Assembly (NCBI RefSeq): GCF_029962835.1
Contig: NC_080581.1
Coordinates: 25,744,001 to 25,808,000, forward strand
Reading direction: 5' to 3'
Source: Magnolia sinica
Taxonomy: Eukaryota > Streptophyta > Magnoliopsida > Magnoliales > Magnoliaceae
Length of the DNA stretch: 64,000 nt
The notes below the pieces were generated by a model. That model was not told where the DNA came from, made no database searches, and was given only the letters and a program-made list of their open reading frames with translations. Below are positions 37,040 through 46,985 of the stretch, piece after piece. A program made the translations under genes and the position numbers. Positions within the stretch are counted from its first letter, which is position 1. Each line of letters opens with the position of its first letter.

Positions 37040-38838
37040 AGATGGGCTACAACAAATGGGTTACTGTTTTGAGTTTGTTCTTTTCATTGGTGGATATTTG
37101 ATTTATTCTTATTTTTGCCTTTACTTTGAATTTCCTCATTTTATGCTGTTTTCTTTGCCGATCTGTGTTTTTAAGCCGTAGATCCGGATCTAGATATGTC
37201 AAGACCTATATATCTAGCTCAAAAAGCTTCTTAGAAGTGTTGGATCTAGTTATATTGATTTCATTCCGTTGGATTTATTTTTTTAATGTTTTCTGAATCT
37301 ATGATTGTCTTTGTTTCTCTGGTTTATAGCTTTTTGTGCTTCACAAATCAGATCTGATTTGTGTTGCATGTATTAGCTCTAGTTTGTTCATTTAGATTAG
37401 CAGATCTTTTAAATTGATGGTTTTGTGTTTGTTATTATGGCACTATCGAGATTTAGCTTGCAGATCTACACTTACAACAGAGTGCTGGCAACACACCTGC
37501 AATACACATTTCATACATGTATGATAATCCAGATCGTCCTCAAATCATGGACCCCATTGTGGTTGGACATTATACATTTGATGAACAGATTAAGGCTATA
37601 CTCCATTCATGGTGGGGTCCTTCCAGTATGGATTAATGTACATGATTATGTGTATACTTTCTGTGGCAAACTCATTTCGTAGTCCACTCCTGTCTGAATA
37701 TGATTTGTAGAGGTGGTGTTTTGTTCTTTATTTTCTATTATATACTTCTGAATCTTTCTCATCCTTTCTTTCCTTCTGGATTATGTGGATTTTTTCCTCA
37801 ACAAATAGATTCATTGCTTCGTTGCATTCTTGTTACTGCATTGTAGCCTGTCGGTGTGTTTTATATGCTTTCTTCTTTATTCTATTGGAATATGAAGCCC
37901 TTTTTGTGCAAGTATCATGGACAATTTGAATGATTTGAATGAAATCACACATTCATTCATGTAATAATAGTTGGAAAAATTCAGCATTATTTCTAAAAAC
38001 CGAATTTATTTCTAGATTTTTCAGAAAAAGTATTGATTAGTGTCCAACACAAGCATCTAATAACCTGTTAGAGAATGCAGAGTTGACAGGCTTCGGTCAC
38101 AAATTGCTTGTTATCTCGCTGGATCATGCAATACACTTGTCGCATTCATCGATTACATAATGCTTCCCTCTTATTTCTCATATTAAGGTTAGGATGAGGC
38201 AGATTCCACATCCTCCTATTTATTCTTCTCTTTCCTTCTTATCTTGAGTTTTCTTAGTCTTATGAAAAATGTTAGAATTGTTGGTTATTTATTATTTAAT
38301 AGTTAGCCAAATATTAATAATTCAGTACCATATTCATGTACCCATCCCTGATTAGTTGGGATAGTCAGTACCATATTTGTGCACCAAATATGTTTGATTT
38401 GCTGAGATATTTCTCATGAACCCAAATATTCTTGGTTGTTGTGTAACACTGTAACTCGTTTTTATACTTTGATTTGCTGAGATTCCATCTCTGTTGAGCT
38501 CTATCAATGTGCATGAGAAGGGTAATTTGATTCTGAATATGACATTCGAGGAGGGAACGCAGAATGCGATGGCAGAGCGTGGCCTCACGCCTTCGGTAGC
38601 AGTGAAACGGAGATTGGAAGTTGCAGTAAGATTCTGATTTTGGATGTATGTATTTATCCTGTTTGATTTTGGAAAGGAGAATTATATAATACTTAGGCTC
38701 GTACGATGCTTTATACACAGGCATTCGGAATCTAATAGATTGTGCATCCCATTGTCTCCAAGTCACAATCTCAATATCAAATTGGTTGAATAATCCTAAC
38801 ATTTGATTCATGGACACCTTTTTATGGAAATAAGACAA

Positions 38839-38869
<31 letters not shown>

Positions 38870-41100
38870 AAACCATGTAATCAATGTCCTCCAATTCAAA
38901 AGTCAGATGATCTGACGAGCTTAATTTTTTATTCACGATACATCTATACTGGGTTCTATAATTTGGACAGTTTAATTTGAGTAGTTGTATGCCTTGTGTG
39001 CAATTTCTTAAGAAATTTGTAAGCGCATGAGTATCATCCATTACACTCTGCTAGAGTATGAAAAATTTGCTCTTTAGGAAGATGATATCATAACTCTATT
39101 ATGTTCTGCTCTTTTCTGGTTTTTTAATCTTATAGGATTCTGTTTTTTTCCCTATCCTTTTTTCTGTTTTGGATTTGGATATTAATTAAACTTTAAAAAT
39201 GGTTCTTATTTAAGAGATACTATTTTGGGCTTCTGTTTCAATTTTCACAAGAGGTTCGTGGTGTCATTATACTTTTTCTTTCATTAGATGTTGGATTTTG
39301 ATTATTTTTTCTTCTTTTGTAAATGGCATGTTTTGATGAATGCATTGAATAGGGTTAATTTTATTTTGTGTTTGAAGTTTGTGAATTCCTGTGTGGGGCT
39401 TAAGTGGTCCCACCTATGATTGAGTTGGACCATTTGGAATTTTATAGAAGCGGAGTTAATTGGTACTCTTACAGTGTGTCATGGTTGATTTGCAGGTACT
39501 CAAAATTTTTATCATGTGGCAAAGGCATACATTAACTCAAATTTTTAATACTCTTGATCTCTGAGCATGGAAATTCATTGAACTCATACTACTGGCTAGT
39601 TCCATTTCACTGTCCTTTTGGATCACTCAATATTCTTGTTAGGTTATCTAATAAGGTGGGTGTAGAGGTGCATGTTAGTTTACCAAGCTCATCACCTTTC
39701 ACCCTATTATGTAGTGGCTTTCCTTTGATTTGGGATTTAATTGTGCAGATATGAGATATGGTTGCAATAGCAAAGATAATGAATGCAACATTGACAAGTC
39801 CTTTTGGACAGATCCGAGGTATGAACTCTTGCCTACAACAACCATGAGAATCTTTCACTGGTTTTGGTAGACTAGAAAACTGAAAAAATGGGGCTTAATG
39901 TAGTTTCAATAGAATCTTGTAGTGATTTTAAGGAACCTTTTGATTGGAAGCGCTTCATAGAAGTCTTGAAAGCTAATGTTGAGATAGTGGAGTTCCTCTC
40001 ACATTTAAGTGTAAAAATGCTACATGTTGCACATGGCTATGATATTCTAGTTTGGGGATATTTGGATTATAGTCCATCTATAGTAGGAGACCCATCAAAT
40101 GGATAATTTAGATGGGAACTGAGACCTGATTAAACTAGGTGATTTGTGAGACTTCTTTCTATTTGGTGTATATGGATTGTTTGATCTGATAACAAAGAGT
40201 GGCCCATATCTTAAAGGAAAAATTTTCCACTGAAAACATCTCACTATTGTATTTTGAGGTTATTTTTTCACTGTATCCATATTCTCCTGACATTCTTCAC
40301 TATTGTATTTAGAGAAGATAAATTTCTTATATGCTTCTCTTTAACTCTGAGATTGATGGTTACAGAGTAGTGTAGAATGTGGTTTTCCCATTTGACAGTT
40401 GTAGATGCAGCCATTACGAACTTTATGTAAGCCTTTGTATTGCTGCATATATCTTCATTATTTAAGTAAGCTCTAATCCAGTCATGTGTATAACTGCATG
40501 ATGATGGAGCCACGGATCACTTCTAATATCCAGCCATCACTTCTGTTGATTTTTTTTCATTACAGTTTTCATTGATATCCACGAGCATGGTTTGGACAAC
40601 AGTTTGTCTGTCAAAGCTTGAGTTTTGAGGTTGTGGTGGAAGGAAATGTTAGGTAACTCTATTTATCTTCTATAATGTATGTCTACTTTGAATTGAGGAT
40701 TGATAGGGATGTAGAGGATAGTCACTTATACTCTTGTAACCATGGACATCTAATTTAACAGGTTTCTTTTGGGAAAAAGTTCCATTCATTTTTTGGGAAA
40801 TGGTGGAAAAGGAAATCAATTTCCACACCTATTTTTGCTTTTACAATCACTGGAAAACATCACATCTATGGAAATTGATTTCATTTCCACTATTTTCTAG
40901 AGTTCTCCACCAATCCAAACTGTTGGAAGGAATAGAAAAAGCAGCATGGTAAAAGGTAAAACCACTCCCCTCAGTGAAATCTTCCTTGATGTCTTTCTTG
41001 TCAACATTTATATACCCATTGTGGCACTAGTCAAGGGGTCCTTAGCTAGCACATGCACTGTTTCTCTTTCCTCATGTAAATTGTTTATGTTGCCCTGCAG
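37040..41100. other. Intron-like T-rich interior of the CACTA element
   Basis: Mostly T-rich, non-coding DNA that resembles plant introns, with poly-T runs (38848-38869). Besides the exon-like block at 38482 there is a weaker one at 39749-39818 (acceptor tgcAG, donor GTATGA, one open frame of about 23 codons) and a 72-codon open frame at 39888-40106 with no recognised motif. Confidence 0.45.
38482..38625 (+). pseudogene. Exon-like captured fragment, unidentified
   Basis: A 144 bp, 48-codon block without stops, in phase 0 at both edges. It is preceded by a T-rich tract ending ..gctgAG and followed by GTAAGA, a good donor. It encodes a segment with NVHEKGNLILNM and EEGTQNAMAERGLTPSVAVK. I do not recognise the protein. 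Base composition is more GC-rich than the T-rich DNA around it, as for exons between introns. No other exon of the same gene was recognised nearby. Confidence 0.45.
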
Positions 41101-41572
41101 GGTGGTGATGTCAAAATGGCAGATGCCACAACGTCAAAGACCGAAAAGAAGGTGGTAATTTTCTTGATTATGTGGCTATGATACTTTTTTCAGCTCTATA
41201 TTACAAAACTTGACGGCCATGTACTAAATTGATAGAGCCTAAAACACTTGCAATGCCTAGTGCCCAGACTTCTAGATCAAAAACCCTATTTGTTGGTAAC
41301 CTATCCTATTGTGTCGAAAGACCTGATGTGTAAATATCATTTAATACCAGAGAACTACTCTTGTGACAAGATTTTAATTTCTCAATGTGTATGGGAAATA
41401 AGATGGCTACATCTGATAAAATGAGATAATTTGCTTCCTTTGTTCACCTGTAGAGAGCAATTCTTCAAAGGTGCTGGTGAAGTTGTTGATGTCCGATTTG
41501 CATCAAATGAAGAGGGTGACTTCAAGGGATTTGACCATGTTGAGGTTTGCCACTGAGGCAACAGCTCACAAG
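41101..41572 (+). pseudogene. Captured nucleolin-like gene fragment, three exons with introns
   Basis: Exon a, 41101-41154 (after tgcAG, before GTAATT), reads GDVKMADATTSKTEKKV. Exon b, 41238-41329, reads PKTLAMPSAQTSRSKTLFVGNLSYCVERPDV. Exon c, 41454-41572 (after ctgtAG, before GTAAGG), reads EQFFKGAGEVVDVRFASNEEG then GDFKGF. LFVGNL is RNP2 of an RRM, and the phases join across both introns. The order acidic/KTP linker plus RRM1 matches plant nucleolins, which act in rDNA chromatin and pre-rRNA processing. One extra G in exon c (about 41545) shifts the frame before the last codons. Introns are kept, so capture was at DNA level. The later RRM exons are absent. Confidence 0.75.
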
Positions 41573-41578
41573 GTAAGG

Positions 41579-41604
41579 TTTTTTTTTTTTTTTTTTTTTT
41601 TTTT
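41579..41604. repeat. Poly-T run
   Basis: 26 T in a row just inside the intron after nucleolin-like exon c. Confidence 0.95.
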
Positions 41605-43340
41605 GAGTTACCTGTGTTATGTCAGCACGATATTCTTGGTAGCATCGGTTGGATTTACTGTTGCAGAGTTGTCTTGTTATTTAATCATATCTAAGTTTCT
41701 GGTGTCCAGCTGACAACTAAATTGTTATTCAAATTGCTTTGGATTTCATGGTCATCCACAACCGCCTTGCTGCTTTTGCTACATCACTCATGTTAAGGAC
41801 CATGTGTGCAGAAATTGATATGGTTTTCTTGGTGCATGCATATGCAGATGCCTGATTTTTTGTTGTTCCTTCACATGGGTAAGGTTCCTTGTTTGTTTGA
41901 TTTTTATTTTTATTTTTTTTGTTCCTTCACATGGGTAAGGTTCCTTATTTGTTTGTTGTTTTTTTTTTTTGTCTTCATAGGGCTAAGGTTCCCTATTGTT
42001 TGATTAAAGTACCCATTAACAAGAGACAGAGCAAAGTACATATCAGTGCGCCTCGTGGTTTGGGTTCCAGGATCAATCTTATAAACACCAATGATACCAT
42101 ACATATGATCTCTAGGATTGGGATCAATCTTATAATCCTTCAACCTGAGGATTAGGTCTTCAGTTTATATCAGTGCGCCTCATGGTTTGGGTTCCAGGCA
42201 TTGATTTGATAGGCCCTGCTGTGTATGGTCCATGCCTCCAAAATCTCCCCGTTGAGACAATCCCATTTGTTTAAACATTGTCTTACAAATAGGTGGTTAA
42301 GAAAAATGCAATCACAGTCAAGGTTAACAAGTAAAATGTCAAAGATTGGATGACTGGGCTATTCAGGTGGCGGTCCATCGACAACAGTGATCATCAAATC
42401 AATGGTCTAGATCACCGAAGCATGGAGCCTGCTTGTACAAAACCGAAGAAGGTCCTGCACACATCTCACTTAACCATTGCCAAGATTCCATTGACCTGAT
42501 GTTCCAAAAGTTTAAAAGCAGAGTTATTTTCTTTTTTGTTTTTAGGTTCAATCACTTTCTTGGGTTGTAATAGGGAAGATAGCATGAGGAGTTGTGTTCG
42601 TTTGACACATGGACAGTCGAAATTCCACTACGGTGTGAGTGTGTGGGGGTGTGTGTGCGTGTAAAAAAAAAAAAGAAAGAAAGTCGCACACACAAAATGT
42701 CTACCCTATTAAGTACTTGACCTGAACCAACTTGTTGTTTTATACCTCTTTAGTATATTTGTTTATTCCTGGTGAGATTTTTCTGTTGATACTAGCACTG
42801 TTTTTAGCATTCAATCGATGCATGCTTATGCCACATGTACAATGTTTGTGTGCATGCATGCAGGTTGATATATTCCGTAACATCTAGAAACTGACTAATG
42901 GATTGAAGAACATTTTCCCTCACTGAAGATCTGTACCATTTTTAACAGATATCACAATGATATTGATGTTCCTGTCTTATTGCAAAGTATCAATGAAGGT
43001 TTCTTACAACTGGCGATCTGTGTGTGTCGGTTTGTGCAGGGGCCATACTATTGTGGTGCCAGACCTGACAAGGCATTTGGATGATCCTATATTTGGACAA
43101 TCTCTGCTCCTATTATACTTACAACCAGCGATCTGTTGTATTCTGAAATTTATTTATTTAGAAATTTGAATGTAGGATGCATTGTATGATTTGATTGCTA
43201 TTTGTAATATGAATGCATCGTTTTCTTTCCGATTGCATTATATGTACTATTCCTAGCAGCATTAATTATATTAGCTTAGATGAGTTGATCAATCATAGCA
43301 GGTTCTTGCAATGGTAACAAACAGCATAGTTATAATTTTT
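41605..43340. other. CACTA interior without recognised gene
   Basis: T-rich, intron-like DNA, including a direct repeat of 'cagtgcgcctcrtggtttgggttccagg' (about 42044 and 42172) and 'ccttcacatgggtaaggttcctt' (about 41869 and 41925). No coding signal that I trust. Confidence 0.5.
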
Positions 43341-43672
43341 TTAATTTTTTTAAACATAGCTACGGATATTAGTCGTAGCTATTGTTCTCAAAACCGTAGC
43401 TATTACTTACTTCAGCATATTGTTACATATTTCATTCTACTTTTAGCTACAGATATTATCCGTAGCTGTATGTACATTTTGCTAAAGAAATTTAGCTACG
43501 ACTTTTGTCTGTAGCGATTGCTATCTATTGCTACAGATATAATTCGTAGCCATTGGCTTTTGACTTTTAGCTACCCCACCAATAGCGACGGACGTGCTAC
43601 AAACTAGATCCGTAGCAAAATGTCTTTAGCTACGGTTTTTGGCCGTAGCCTTTGCCCATTTTTCTTGTAGTG
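43341..43672 (+). repeat. Subterminal repeats and 3' terminal inverted repeat of the CACTA element
   Basis: Six or more pairs of 'tagctacgga' and 'tcgtagct' type words in both orientations (43360-43650), about 35-55 bp apart. They end in the terminal repeat gcccatttttcttgtagtg. In CACTA elements such motifs bind the element transposase. Confidence 0.8.
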
Positions 43673-45116
43673 TTGGTAATATTATTTGAAACAAGGCAAG
43701 ACTGGTTATTCAAGGGTACATTCAAATAGAAGGCAATAATTACGATGAAACCTTTGCCCCAGTTGCTCACCTTGAATCAATTAGACTTTTCATATCCATT
43801 ACATGCTTTAAAAAATTTAAAATTTATCAAATGGATGTAAAGAGTGCCTTTTTGAATGACGATTTACATGAAGAAGTAATGTTGAATAACCTACAGGGTT
43901 TGAAGACCCAAAGCTTACTGATCATGTATACCATCTTAAAAAAGCTCTATATGGTTTAAAACAAGCTCCCAGGGCATGGTACGAAAAATTGACCAAGTTT
44001 TTACTAAGTCATAATTTTCAAATGGGGAGTGTCGATAAGACGCTCTTTGTTAAGAAATATAATGATGATATCTTAATGGTTCAAATTTATGTTGATGATA
44101 TTATTTATGGATCAACATGTACTAACATGACTGTTGAGTTTGCAGATTTAATAAAGTCTAAATTTGAAATGAGCATGGTTGGGAAATTAAATTATTTCCT
44201 AGGGTTGCAAGTAAAACAACAATCTGATGGTATTTTTATTTCTCAAATATGCCTTGAACCTGATTAAAAGGTTCAGATTTGAGAATGGTAAGAATTTTGA
44301 TACTCCTATGAGTACAACTTTGAAACTCTCAAAAGATTCTATAGGTAAAAATGTGGATCCAAAATTATATCGGAGTATGTTTGGTAGTTTACTGTATTTA
44401 ACTGCTAGTAGACCTAATATCACTCTAAGTGTTGGTATTTGCACTAGATATCAGTCTGATCCTAAAGAATCGCACTTGATTGTTGTCAAGAAAATTATGA
44501 GATATGTCGCAAGTACTGTTAATCTCGGTCTTTGGTATCCACTCGAAACTAGTGTTCAATTAGCTGGGTACTCGGATGCTAACTAGGCTGGTAATCTTGA
44601 TGATAAAAAATCAACCAGTGGTGGTTGCTTTTATATCAGAAATTGTTTAGTTTCTTGGTTTAGTAAGAAACAAAGTTCTATATCACTTTCAACTACTGAA
44701 GCTGAATATATCGCAGCTGGTAATGCATGTACGCAGCTTGTTTGGATGAAATGTATGTTAAGTGATTATGGAATTAAATAGGATTCTATGTTATTATATT
44801 GTCATAATTCTAGTGCCATAAATATTTCAAAAAATCCAATTCAGCATTCTCGTGCTAAGCACATTGACATTAGATTTCATTATATTCATGAATTAGTAGA
44901 AGAAAAGGTTATATCTTTGGAATATATCCCTACCGAGAATTAACGTGCTGACATTTTCACTAAACCGCTCGACAAAAGTAAGTTTAACAAATTGAAATTT
45001 AATCTTGGTATCTTTATTTTAAAATGATTATTTATGCTTATTTGTATCATATTATATATATTTCGTTTAGATTTCAAATATTGTAAAATTTGGTGGAAAT
45101 CAGATTTTTGGTGGTA

Positions 45117-45280
45117 CTCGACCAGTCGAGAATTTGCTCGACTTATTGTGACACGACCGGTCGAAGAAAGTCCACGACCAGTCGTAAATTGCGTTGTTTG
45201 ACTTAAATTGGGAAAATTTTCATTTCTTCCTTATTTCAACTTCCTTCTCCAACAAGCCGACGCCCGACTAGTCGAACCCA
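45117..45280 (+). promoter_or_regulatory. Second CGACYAGTCG palindrome cluster, between pol and 3' ORF of copy A
   Basis: Four palindromes (cgaccagtcg at about 45118, cgaccggtcg at 45155, cgaccagtcg at 45175, cgactagtcg at 45268) in the spacer after pol. The same cluster is at 62305-62385 in copy B. They match the sites in the LTR upstream of the TATA box. A role in driving the 3' ORF is possible but not shown. Confidence 0.5.
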
Positions 45281-45462
45281 CCTTCCAAATTCATCGAGGT
45301 TAGTATTCCATTTGCTTATTTCTTGTGGATTTATGCCAAGTTTACTTCTATATCTTACTTGAAGTTGTCTATTTCTAGTTTTGTTAAGATTTGGGGTCTT
45401 TCTTCACCTAAATCTGATTTGAGAAAATCCATTTCTCAATCCATTGCAACACTTTGTTTCAT

Positions 45463-46596
45463 ATGGCATCTAGCGGTAGAAAGACAACATCCTGTGGTCC
45501 ATCTTCTTCCAAATCTACTCCTATTACCAAGCGTCATCTTTAGTTCTACGAAGAAGATCCATCTTATGTATGGGACATTAGATTGAGGAATGTTATTGTA
45601 GAACGTCTTGTTTCTGTAGATCATGTTACACCGTATGATATCTTTCCTATTCTTCAAATTCTAGGTTGGGATAACTTATTGCATTGGGGTGAGCCAGCAT
45701 ACTGGTCCATTGCCCAGTCCATGTTCGCTTGCATAAGTGAGTTTTCATTGAAAAATTTAACTTTTAAAATAGCCAAAAGAGAAGGACCATTTGACGTTGA
45801 TCGTCATTTGATTTCAGCTCTTATAAAAATTTCTATGAATGATGAGGGCATTCCCATCCATATCTTATCGAAAAAATCCTCAGAAACTGAAAAACGTATG
45901 CTCACTAGAGCCTTATGCAATTTGGACGTACATTGGACGCATAAAGGGAATGTGCTCCCCTCAAAGTTTTTGTTACCCAAATACAGAGTTCTTCACAAAA
46001 TCTTTGTGTCTAACTTGTATCCTCGATCGAGTAATAAATCCGAATTAATGTCCTTCATGGTTCGTTTTCTTCATTCTGTTGCCAAAGGTGTTCATGTTTG
46101 TTTACCATCCTTGATTTGTCACTCCATTATTTAGTTCTGACTCCATCCAGGTCACAGTGACATCCCTTTTGCTTATTTGATGACTGTGTTGGCTACACAT
46201 ATGTTGGTCAACATGCCTGTTGGAGAGGCACCGATCCATCATCTGATATTTAACAATTCTAACCTTAATAAGATGAAGCTGGATTTGCTTCCTGGCCAAG
46301 GTGATGGTAATGGTGGTGCTGAAACTGGAAACGAGGAGGATGCTGGTGATCTTCCTCATGATGACATTGACATGGATGATATTTTTGAAGAACTTTAATC
46401 TGATTCTACTAATGATCTAGATTATGAGCCTTTTGAGTTTGATGCGCGTTTACGTGCGTTGGAGGAGAAGGTTGAGAATATGCATATTTTTAATGTCACA
46501 CAGTTCAAATATATGCGCAAATATCTTAGGCGTTTGAACAAGGGCATGCATCAACTTGATCCTTCCATCCCTGCTCCTTCATCTGGCTCAGATTAG
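45463..46596 (+). pseudogene. Copy A 3' ORF (env position) with plant-transposon-type domain
   Basis: One frame of 378 codons from ATG 45463 (MASSGRKTTSCGPSSSK) to TAG 46594, broken only by point stops at 45541, 46132, 46138 and 46396. Domain: LGWDNLLHWGEPAYWSIAQSMFA, then LTFKIAKREGPFD and ALIKISMNDEG, resembling the plant transposon domain I recall as PF20167. A Gly/Glu/Asp-rich linker (about 46300-46390) and a heptad tail LRALEEKVENMHIFN follow. No signal peptide or clear membrane span, so I would not call it an envelope protein. Sireviruses often have an extra ORF here. It has the same architecture as the extra ORF at 5967-7235. Confidence 0.65.
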
Positions 46597-46765
46597 TTCT
46601 TTTTATTCTACTAGACTGTAATAACATTATTACTCTTTTGCTCTCTCTGTTTGTGAGATTGTTACTGCTTTTGACTTATCTTTATTTATGGATTATTTTT
46701 TTTACTCTCTCTTTCATTTTACCTCCTCCGCCATTTGATCATTGCTTCCTTTGTCCTATTGTGAC

Positions 46766-46779
46766 AGAAAGGGGGAGAA
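46766..46779 (+). promoter_or_regulatory. Upstream polypurine tract of copy A
   Basis: agaaagggggagaa resembles the main polypurine tract 206 bp downstream, sharing aaagggggaga. A second tract is a plausible extra plus-strand priming site. Confidence 0.45.
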
Positions 46780-46971
46780 TGGATGTTTATGGTATTGGAT
46801 TTATGTGATGAATGTTACTCAGGGGGAATATGTGCAGGTATGTGCAAAGGTGGACTATATGTTGAATTGATTATGAATGTGGGCTAGTTAATAATAACTG
46901 GTGCATGACTCTTTAACCATATATTCTGCTTTATGTAACATATCTTAAAAGTGTGTTTTGTCACTAATTTG

Positions 46972-46984
46972 ACAAAGGGGGAGA
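46972..46984 (+). promoter_or_regulatory. 3' polypurine tract of copy A
   Basis: acaaagggggaga lies one base before the 3' LTR start (TGTAAGTGC at 46986), the normal place for plus-strand priming. Confidence 0.88.
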
Positions 46985-46985
46985 T

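Larger units (their letters stand above)
35952..43672 (+). mobile_element. CACTA (En/Spm-type) DNA transposon carrying host gene fragments, TSD TTG
   Basis: It begins CACTACCAAAAAAAGGGG and ends, in reverse complement, CACTACAAGAAAAATGGG; both ends then share GGCAAAGG-TAC. The 3 bp duplication TTG lies at 35949-35951 and 43673-43675. Subterminal repeats of 'tagctacgg..ccgtagct' type cluster at 43360-43650 and, fewer, at 36010-36045. At 7,721 bp I see no TNP2-type transposase, so it is non-autonomous. The interior holds a promoter-like segment, exon-like pieces and three nucleolin-like exons. Copy B gives the empty site at about 60850. Confidence 0.9.
35764..45026 (+). pseudogene. Copy A reverse transcriptase and RNase H, split by a CACTA element
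   Basis: The 5' RT part is 35764-35951 (EALSDEKWIVAMQEELNQF, WYLVPRPKDKHIIGTKWIF) and the rest is 43673-45026. Copy B keeps the uninterrupted order at 60850. The second part holds YGLKQAPRAWYEKL (about 43950), the catalytic box YVDDIIYGS at 44088-44114, KFEMSMVGKLNYFLGLQ, and RNase H motifs GYSDAN (about 44566), KSTSGGCFY and SLSTTEAEYIA. Frameshifts near 43900 and 44255 and stops such as 44584 are present. The frame ends at LDKSKFNKLKFNLG, 45026. Confidence 0.85.

Noticed and set aside
36939..37181. Open frame with repeated GFRIW/LGVSKF words in the CACTA element
   Set aside because: The repeats come from a 24 bp minisatellite in T-rich intron-like DNA; no domain and no start context.
39888..40106. 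72-codon open frame in the CACTA interior
   Set aside because: No motif, no splice context and no homologue I recognise. Kept only as a note within the interior description.
45463..46134. Envelope protein of copia copy A
   Set aside because: Position fits the old 'env-like' label, but there is no signal peptide, membrane span or glycoprotein feature; the domain looks like a plant transposon protein.
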